From Pseudomonadota bacterium (GTDB lineage: Bacteria > Pseudomonadota > Alphaproteobacteria > Rs-D84): DNA of 6,098 nt. Where the stretch lies: NCBI GenBank assembly GCA_009781955.1, contig WQUT01000024.1:1-6098 (forward strand), in the 5' to 3' direction. The position numbers and the translations under genes are program-made. Positions 1 to 3,767 of the stretch are shown here, one piece after another. Positions within the stretch are counted from its first letter, which is position 1, and every line of letters starts with the position of its first letter. The notes below the pieces were generated by a model. The model was given only the letters and a program-made list of their open reading frames with translations. It did not search any database and was not told where the DNA came from.

Positions 1-106
1 TTCGTTATCGCACGCTTCGCGTGCTGCGCTCGTCCGCTCGCCCTGCTCGCGTCTCGCTTACTCATACGCGAACCGCGATCGCGGTTCAAATCTCGCATGG
101 TCGCGC
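1..106. repeat. GC-rich palindrome block, no gene
   Basis: I see no coding region here. The stretch is GC-rich and made of short hairpins and GCTCG-like motifs. GCACGC (10-15) and GCGTGC (19-24) form a 6-bp hairpin with a TTC loop. Positions 70-87 are a perfect 18-bp palindrome, GAACCGCGATCGCGGTTC. The right half of that palindrome begins the degenerate tRNA copy annotated at 78-170. The style resembles the GC-rich block at 500-612, so both may belong to a repeat class that follows tRNA genes in this genome; that is inference. Confidence 0.55.
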
Positions 107-170
107 AACCAATTAATTAACCCCGCCGGGGTTAAATAATTGGTTGGGCCACACGGATTCGAACCGCGAT
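78..170. repeat. Long imperfect inverted repeat: degenerate copy of the tRNA-Gln(UUG) 3' half
   Basis: Plus-strand 78-124 aligns with the minus strand of 170-128, which is the T-arm, acceptor 3' strand, CCA and trailer of tRNA-Gln(UUG). Identical blocks are ATCGCGGTTC, AATC, TGG, CAACCAATTA and TTAACCCC, with a few substitutions and short gaps: roughly 36 matches over 47 columns. The centre is the GCC at 125-127. The inner 18-bp arms (107-124 and 128-145) differ at one position. The copy is not a working tRNA, because its T-stem does not pair and no matching 5' acceptor strand is present. In the tRNA transcript this would be a strong hairpin starting at the discriminator and CCA. It has no following T-run, so it is not a classical intrinsic terminator. 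Confidence 0.8.
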
Positions 171-214
171 AAAGGGAACCAAAATCCCTTGTCCTACCGT
201 TAGACGATGGCCCA
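141..214 (-). tRNA. tRNA-Gln (anticodon UUG)
   Basis: The reverse complement folds as a full cloverleaf of 74 nt with encoded CCA (141-143). The acceptor strands TGGGCCA (214-208) and TGGCCCA (151-145) pair over all seven bases, with an A discriminator at 144. The anticodon stem AGGGA/TCCCT encloses the loop TTTTGGT, giving anticodon TTG for CAA codons. The T-arm has loop TTCGAAT on a five-pair stem including one G-T pair. It lies 18 nt downstream of the stop of the small minus-strand gene, and no clear promoter sits in that gap, so it is probably cotranscribed from upstream. Confidence 0.97.
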
Positions 215-232
215 ATGGAAAAATATTTTTAC

Positions 233-481
233 TTATCTCTTTGCTTGGTTCTCGTTATTTAATAACTCTAATACCCTATCTGCATTTTTCAGTAATTGTT
301 GTTGTGGCATTTCATAATCGGGCTGATGATTATAATTTATTTTCAGTGTTTTTTGAAGATTTTTGTATTCAGGAACACGGACAATATTCGTTTTATTTTT
401 TCTTCCACCAAATAATATCCAAAAAGACGTGCCGGCAAACGTGAGCATAATTTATAATATAATAATGTCAGCATCCCGCAT
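233..481 (-). pseudogene. Small predicted membrane protein, interrupted by in-frame TAA
   Basis: The family is unknown to me. An uninterrupted 71-codon frame runs from ATG at 448 to TAA at 233, but no ribosome site precedes that ATG. In the same frame, ATG at 481 has a good Shine-Dalgarno AAGGAG (489-494) six or seven bases upstream, followed by nine codons (MRDADIIIL) and TAA at 454-452. Reading through the TAA joins IIIL to IMLTFAGTSFWILFGG, making one apolar stretch of about 20 residues followed by RKNK. This is the shape of an N-terminal single-pass membrane anchor. The tail is polar and helix-prone, containing QQQLLKNADRVLELL. I infer an 82-residue membrane protein with a nonsense codon at position 10. 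Alternatives are translational coupling from the nine-codon ORF to the ATG three bases after its stop, or a non-coding spacer. It sits between two glutamine tRNA genes on the same strand. Confidence 0.4.
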
Positions 482-499
482 CTTGATTCTCCTTGCGTT

Positions 500-612
500 T
501 GTAAAACATTCGTCCCCCTTCGCGCTATGCGCTTCGGGCGACACTCCTTCGCGTGCAACTGCTCGCTATTCGGATGGCTTGCCACACGAAGCTGCGCAGC
601 AGCGAAGTGTGG
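500..612. repeat. GC-rich hairpin block at the tRNA-Gln(CUG) 3' end
   Basis: No gene is supported here. The outer hairpin at 582-612 starts with the tRNA CCA. CCACAC pairs with GTGTGG, then after a 3x3 internal loop GCTGC pairs with GCAGC around a TGC loop. Beside it, TGGCTTGCCA (575-584) is a short palindrome. Around 516-537 CTTCG/GCGC motifs form a further inverted repeat. No T-run follows, so this is not a standard terminator. A 13-codon ORF (minus, ATG at 509, TGA at 468-470) with AAGGGGG ahead of it overlaps the start of the nine-codon ORF at 481; I do not call it a gene. Confidence 0.5.
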
Positions 613-683
613 TTGGGGCAACTGGATTCGAACCAATACTGACGGAGTCAGAGTCCGGAGTTCTACCGTTAAACTATGCCCCA
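610..683 (-). tRNA. tRNA-Gln (anticodon CUG)
   Basis: The reverse complement gives a 74-nt tRNA with encoded CCA (610-612). The acceptor strands TGGGGCA (683-677) and TGCCCCA (620-614) pair fully, with an A discriminator at 613. The anticodon loop CTCTGAC gives anticodon CTG for CAG codons. The anticodon stem CCGGA/TCCGT has a C-T mismatch at its outermost pair. The T-loop TTCGAAT sits on a five-pair stem with one T-G pair. Together with tRNA-Gln(UUG) it covers both glutamine codons. It has its own promoter at 695-722. Confidence 0.96.
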
Positions 684-694
684 AAGGCGCGCGG

Positions 695-722
695 ATTATA
701 ACCGATTTTCCGCAATTTGCAA
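695..722 (-). promoter_or_regulatory. Promoter for tRNA-Gln(CUG)
   Basis: On the minus strand, TTGCAA (722-717) and TATAAT (700-695) are separated by 16 bp. The expected start, near 688, lies a few bases before the tRNA 5' end at 683. The -10 is a perfect consensus. This promoter may also serve the small gene and tRNA-Gln(UUG) further downstream. Confidence 0.75.
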
Positions 723-730
723 ATATAAAA

Positions 731-759
731 TTGCGCCCGCGATGGCCGGGTGGTATAAT
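731..759 (+). promoter_or_regulatory. Promoter for the corA-like gene (extended -10)
   Basis: TTGCGC (731-736) is 17 bp from TATAAT (754-759), and TGG immediately before the -10 makes it an extended -10 element. The expected start is near 766, inside the palindrome at 764-781. Its -35 is only 8 bp from the -35 of the divergent tRNA promoter, so the two probably compete or share regulation. Confidence 0.7.
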
Positions 760-763
760 TAGG

Positions 764-781
764 TTCAGAATTAATTCTGAA
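764..781. promoter_or_regulatory. Perfect 18-bp palindrome over the corA transcription start
   Basis: TTCAGAATTAATTCTGAA is a perfect palindrome located 4 bp after the -10 and spanning the predicted +1. It could be an operator for a dimeric repressor, or a hairpin at the 5' end of the mRNA. The regulator is not identifiable from this window. Confidence 0.5.
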
Positions 782-825
782 ACGACGCATGCAATACTTG
801 CCAGAAGCCTCTGGAGGACCGCCCA

Positions 826-1704
826 ATGATCATAGAAAACAAATTTGAGAGCTTTCGCTGGATCCGCGTGTATTATCCGGACAACGACGACTTTGAATCC
901 CTGATGTCCGACTATAAGACGGATGAAGACACTTTGTCCGACATACTGGACCCCGACGAGTAGCCGCGCATAGAGACCGAGGATGATTTCAAGGTCATAA
1001 TCATTCGTTTCCCGATTTCAAACAGCGAAGTGGACAAAATCTGGCATACCGAGCCACTGGGAATAATCTATGCGAAAAACATCGTTATCACCATATGCCG
1101 CAAGCGGTGCGACATTCTGGACAAGATTCAGCCGAACCTGATGGAGACCAAGGAATACTTTATACTGGACATCATGTATCGGATCGCGGAAAGCTATCTG
1201 AAATCCCTTAAATCCCTGAATGCGGCGGTTTTCAAGGCCAAGCAGGATTTATCTGAAAGAATCCGCAAAAGGCATCTGCTGAAACTGCTGGACATTGAGA
1301 ACAGCTATACGCTGTATCTGGCGGGGTTAAAGGGAAACAGCAGCGTGATGGAAAAACTGGACAAGATGCGGTCTTTCAATAAAAACGAGGAATGCGAGGA
1401 ATTACTGGACGACGCGCGCGTGGAAATAAACCAGGCCATAGAAACCACGGTGTCATACGCGAAAATGCTGGCCGCCATTAAAAATACTTTTGAATCCGTG
1501 ATTAATATTGATTCCAACACTTACATCAACCGGTTGACCATGTGGACCATAATACTGATGGTGCCGACGATCGTCGTGGGATTTTACGGGATGAACATGG
1601 TGCTGCCGTTCGCGCAATATGAAAGCGCGGCGTTGGTGATATTCACAGGCATCCTGGCCATGGTCATCGCCTGGGCGCTTTATGCGTTTCATAAAAAGGG
1701 CTAG
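826..1704 (+). pseudogene. CorA-family divalent-cation transporter, in-frame TAG at codon 46
   Basis: CorA proteins are homopentameric inner-membrane channels for Mg2+ or related divalent cations. The 292-codon frame starts at ATG 826, with GGAGGA (813-818) seven bases upstream. The N-terminal cytoplasmic part carries the family pattern WIRVYYP and, at residues 41-45, LDPDE, followed by PRIETEDDF. A long helical region leads to TM1 (about 233-254), which ends in the signature YGMN (GMN 255-257). TM2 spans about 267-288 and a short basic tail HKKG follows. The length is close to the usual ~300 residues. Codon 46 (961-963) is TAG, between LDPDE and PRIE. Promoter, ribosome site and frame on both sides are otherwise intact. 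A later ATG at 1030 would lose the first 68 residues and has no good ribosome site. I infer a recent nonsense mutation, amber readthrough or a sequencing error. The gene also ends in TAG, which argues against reassignment of that codon. The exact ion is uncertain. Confidence 0.88.
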
Positions 1705-1713
1705 GCAGGCCCT
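1697..1713 (+). terminator. Weak hairpin at the corA stop codon
   Basis: AGGGC (1697-1701) can pair with GCCCT (1709-1713) around a seven-base loop that contains the TAG stop. The downstream sequence is AT-rich (ATAAAAGATTATTTG) but lacks a clean T-run. This is at best a weak terminator. Confidence 0.25.
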
Positions 1714-1798
1714 ATAAAAGATTATTTGATTTGTTCACGGGGAAATTGGCGGGCATCAATTGTTTTACACTCTTTTAAATCACATTCCAAAATACTCA

Positions 1799-1827
1799 TT
1801 GACAAATACGACTTGCGCACTTATACT
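1799..1827 (+). promoter_or_regulatory. Strong promoter for the gene at 1854
   Basis: Consensus TTGACA (1799-1804) is separated by exactly 17 bp from TATACT (1822-1827). The start is expected near 1834, about 20 bases before the ATG at 1854. This excludes the in-frame ATG at 1827 as the start, because it lies in the -10 element. Confidence 0.85.
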
Positions 1828-1853
1828 TGGCTCAAACAAAAGGAGTGCAAATC

Positions 1854-2498
1854 ATGCCACTAATAAAACAAAAGATGAGCATAGATACTGCCCAATTATC
1901 AAAAAACGCCGGATCAGCCGCCATACTAAATCTGATCAACGCTAATCCCGCCCAGGTTGGGGTTGCGGTTATTGACGGCTGGATTGTATTCAGCAACAGC
2001 GCGAATAATTTCCCCTTGGAAACCAGATGGAATGGAAAAACTCATAATGAAAAAATTATTTTAGAACCCGGCGGCCATATCGTTTACCAAGGTTGGCTGA
2101 GTGAAAACTTTGCGATCGCAATGCAAAATTGCACGGAAAACACCGCATTCAAGAACACAGATTGGGAATTCGCCATCCAGATAAGCGCGCCGTATAACGC
2201 GAAAGTTCAGCCGGGAAAATGTGGCGAAATCGTAGAGAACCCGACATTTGGAAAAGAATCAAAGTATGGTTGCACGATGCTGTGGCTGCGGAACAAGAAA
2301 ACCGGCGAATTGGCGCGATTGATAGAGGATGAAACCAAATGGCTCTCGTGCTTGTCGATGCACTATGCGTATGAGGCCGCGCTGTATTGCCCGTTCCACG
2401 CGTGCATCATCGTGTATGGCACGGACGACGGTCTCTGGAAGAAGGTGCGCCAGATTTCCAAGAAACGCGCCAAAGAACTGGGCGCAAAAAAGCGCTGA
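1854..2498 (+). CDS. Hypothetical protein, 214 residues
   Basis: I do not recognise a family. The start at 1854 is chosen because AAGGAG (1840-1845) lies eight bases upstream and the promoter at 1799-1827 fits it. There is no signal peptide or convincing membrane segment, so the product is probably cytoplasmic. The middle is rich in beta-prone and aromatic stretches (VGVAVIDGWIVFSNSANNF, GGHIVYQGWL, WEFAIQISAPYNAKV). Several cysteines are scattered through the middle and C-terminal half, including KYGCTMLWL, LYCPFHACIIVYG and QNC. A lysine/arginine-rich tail (KKRAKELGAKKR) ends the protein. The cysteines could bind metal or form disulfides, but no canonical spacing such as CxxC pairs is seen. 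Strong promoter and ribosome site, no frame damage and consistent composition make it a real gene. It is monocistronic and converges on the SPOR gene with only 25 bp between the stops. Confidence 0.85.
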   Translation: MPLIKQKMSIDTAQLSKNAGSAAILNLINANPAQVGVAVIDGWIVFSNSANNFPLETRWNGKTHNEKIILEPGGHIVYQGWLSENFAIAMQNCTENTAFKNTDWEFAIQISAPYNAKVQPGKCGEIVENPTFGKESKYGCTMLWLRNKKTGELARLIEDETKWLSCLSMHYAYEAALYCPFHACIIVYGTDDGLWKKVRQISKKRAKELGAKKR

Positions 2499-2523
2499 TT
2501 TCTTTGGCGGTAGAATGCGGATA

Positions 2524-3318
2524 TTAATTTTTCACTACGAAGCAGTCTTTTATTCCGTCGGATTTGGCATTTCCGCAGAAACCGTTTGCATCGCTCCCGC
2601 TGGCAAAGCCGCCGATGCGAACGCGATACACCGTGGCCCCGTTAACCTCGGCCGCCAGGATCACAAACTGTTTGCCGCTGAACAAGCCGGGATGACCCGC
2701 CTTTAACCGGGCGGCTTCCGCCTCTGCCCCGGCGCGGGTGCCGGATGCCGCGAACTGGACATAGTATCCGCCCGCCGCGGGTTTCGCGGCCGCCGGATGC
2801 GCCACCGGTTTTGGCTTTACTGTTTCCGGTTTCGCGATCGGGCGCGGCTTTGGCGCCTCTATCGTCGCGGTCGCATCGGGGTTAAATTTCACATTGTTGT
2901 TCCGTTCGCCGACAACGCGGATCGGCGCGCCGGTGCCGTTGGTCGCCGCAGGGGCGGTTACCGTCGGCGCGGATGGCGCCGTCACAGTTGGCGCGGGCGC
3001 GGGTTTGGCGGCGCCGCCGTCGCCCCCCTGGCCCAGAATCAGTTTATCAGCGCCGGCGGCGAAACCATCGCCGGTATCGGTCGCGACGGGTGTCGGCGCG
3101 GTGTTGTCCAGGGAAATAACCTGGTCATCATCGCCGCCGCTGCGGATAACGCTGATGATTATATAGGTGGCGAGTATTATGACCAGCGCCCCGAGAGCGA
3201 ACAACAGCCACGGGCGTTTTGGCCGCGGGGTGCAAAACGGGCTGGATTCCGGCAATTCGGGCAAAATGCTGTCGTCGTCTTCCAAATCCAATAAATCTAG
3301 GTTTTTATCATCTGCCAT
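2524..3318 (-). CDS. SPOR-domain inner-membrane protein
   Basis: SPOR domains bind glycan strands lacking stem peptides, which are enriched at the division septum, so such proteins usually act in cell division or wall remodelling. The 264-residue protein starts with an acidic cytoplasmic segment (1-35). One membrane helix follows at about 37-58 (WLLFALGALVIILATYIIIS), then a low-complexity Ala/Pro/Thr/Lys linker (about 75-182) with a repeated APTVTAP motif. The SPOR domain fills residues 185-264: it opens with YYVQFAASG and contains VYRVRIGGF near the middle. Two cysteines at 248 and 259 could pair in the periplasm. The architecture is N-in, C-out, as in alphaproteobacterial SPOR proteins and FtsN-like proteins, but nothing proves it is FtsN. 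The start at 3318 has GAGAGG (3324-3329) five bases upstream. It is transcribed alone, converging with the hypothetical gene. Confidence 0.92.
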   Translation of the reverse strand: MADDKNLDLLDLEDDDSILPELPESSPFCTPRPKRPWLLFALGALVIILATYIIISVIRSGGDDDQVISLDNTAPTPVATDTGDGFAAGADKLILGQGGDGGAAKPAPAPTVTAPSAPTVTAPAATNGTGAPIRVVGERNNNVKFNPDATATIEAPKPRPIAKPETVKPKPVAHPAAAKPAAGGYYVQFAASGTRAGAEAEAARLKAGHPGLFSGKQFVILAAEVNGATVYRVRIGGFASGSDANGFCGNAKSDGIKDCFVVKN

Positions 3319-3349
3319 TGTGGCCTCTCTTGTTGACTATCATACCCGC

Positions 3350-3378
3350 ATTATACCATAAAAATTCCATGTTTCCAA
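3350..3378 (-). promoter_or_regulatory. Promoter for the SPOR gene (extended -10)
   Basis: On the minus strand TTGGAA (3378-3373) and TATAAT (3355-3350) are 17 bp apart, with TGG directly before the -10. The same TGGTATAAT extended -10 occurs in the corA promoter. The start is expected near 3343, giving a leader of about 25 bases. Confidence 0.7.
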
Positions 3379-3496
3379 AAGATTTTTGAAAGACTTTTTT
3401 GATATAGGATTCACATCTTTGCACCATGGTTTGCGTCGCCACGGTGCCAAACATTGCGCATCCGCCCGTTATCGCGAAAAACGCAATCACAATCCC

Positions 3497-3512
3497 CGCC
3501 GCAATGGCGGCG
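3497..3512. repeat. Short GC hairpin CGCCGC-AATG-GCGGCG
   Basis: Perfect 6-bp arms around a four-base loop inside the frameshifted remnant. No T-run follows on either strand, so I do not call it a terminator. It lies just beyond the proposed frameshift point. Confidence 0.4.
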
Positions 3513-3527
3513 CCTTAATAGCTTTCA

Positions 3528-3554
3528 TATGTCTATACATATTGTATATACATA
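3528..3554. repeat. AT-rich palindrome with 12-bp arms
   Basis: TATGTCTATACA (3528-3539) and TGTATATACATA (3543-3554) are inverted with one mismatch, around a TAT centre. The position between two divergent reading frames, directly at the ATG of the remnant, suits an operator. No regulator can be named. Confidence 0.55.
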
Positions 3555-3576
3555 GGTCGCCAACAATAATAAAGGC

Positions 3577-3606
3577 TTGCCACAACAACCGCGTTTGGTA
3601 TATGAT
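3577..3606 (+). promoter_or_regulatory. Possible upstream promoter P2 of the LRR gene
   Basis: TTGCCA (3577-3582) and TATGAT (3601-3606) are 18 bp apart; TGG precedes an overlapping TATATG. The predicted start is near 3613, giving an 80-base leader to 3694 that would include the first arm of the inverted repeat at 3638-3767. Confidence 0.4.
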
Positions 3607-3631
3607 GCAACCCATAATAGTAATTCTCTGA

Positions 3632-3660
3632 TTGAGTAAAATAACCGACCGTTTTATATT
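3632..3660 (+). promoter_or_regulatory. Proximal promoter P1 of the LRR gene
   Basis: TTGAGT (3632-3637) and TATATT (3655-3660) are 17 bp apart, predicting a start near 3667 and a 27-base leader before ATG 3694. The spacer coincides almost exactly with the first arm of the long inverted repeat 3638-3655, so anything binding that repeat would occlude the promoter. Confidence 0.5.
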
Positions 3661-3767
3661 GTCCAAATAACAAGAAAACACTGGGACTTTGAAATGCGCG
3701 GAATTATGGGATTTTTTAATTTTGGCCGGAACAAGAAAACTGCCCTAAAAAAACGGTCGTTTATTTT
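3638..3767. repeat. 18-bp inverted repeat flanking the LRR gene start
   Basis: AAAATAACCGACCGTTTT (3638-3655) and the reverse complement of 3750-3767 match at 17 of 18 positions, 94 bp apart. The left arm is the promoter spacer and the right arm is codons 19-25 of the LRR frame. Such a match within this distance is very unlikely by chance. A direct repeat AACAAGAAAAC (3669-3679 and 3730-3740) lies between the arms. The segment could be a small palindromic mobile unit or a DNA-looping operator pair. Confidence 0.7.

Larger units (their letters stand above)
3308..3528 (-). pseudogene. Frameshifted remnant of a small secreted or membrane protein
   Basis: From ATG at 3528 (minus) the frame reads MKAIKAPPLRRGL and stops at TGA 3487-3489. 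One added base in the AA at 3515-3516 would switch to the neighbouring frame. That frame reads GAAIAAGIVIAFFAITGGC and then AMFGTVATQTMVQRC, with a clean run to TGA at 3308. The corrected N-terminus (MKAIK, then a long apolar stretch) looks exactly like a signal peptide or membrane anchor. The rest covers the SPOR promoter and overlaps the SPOR start by 11 bases, so the 3' part is probably not original coding sequence. No Shine-Dalgarno is visible before 3528. A GTG at 3490 is an alternative start for the second frame. Function unknown; a chance ORF is possible. Confidence 0.3.

Noticed and set aside
25..111. A possible plus-strand tRNA ending in CCA at 109-111
   Set aside because: It has a TTCAAAT T-loop, but the T-stem has several mismatches and no 5' strand complements the acceptor. 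It is better explained as a decayed inverted copy of tRNA-Gln(UUG).
363..829. Plus-strand open frames at 363-701 and 527-829
   Set aside because: They run antisense through tRNA-Gln(CUG). The peptide VVGATGFEPILTESESG is a typical tRNA-antisense translation artefact, and neither frame has a ribosome site.
961..963. Genome-wide reassignment of TAG to an amino acid
   Set aside because: The same gene terminates at a TAG (1702-1704) right after a normal CorA C-terminus, and reading on would pass into the next promoter.
1030..1704. CorA starting at ATG 1030
   Set aside because: The conserved CorA N-terminus is readable from 826 in the same frame with a promoter and ribosome site. 1030 is only the first ATG with an open frame after the TAG.
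1827..1853. ATG 1827 as start of the hypothetical gene
   Set aside because: It overlaps the -10 element and lies upstream of the predicted transcript start. AAGGAG points to ATG 1854.
2482..2495. GCGC-AAAAAA-GCGC as a bidirectional terminator between convergent genes
   Set aside because: The stem is only 4 bp, lies inside the coding sequence and is not followed by a T-run.
2797..3294. Long plus-strand frames opposite the SPOR gene
   Set aside because: These are antisense shadows in the GC-rich linker. The minus-strand frame has a membrane helix, a SPOR domain and its own promoter.
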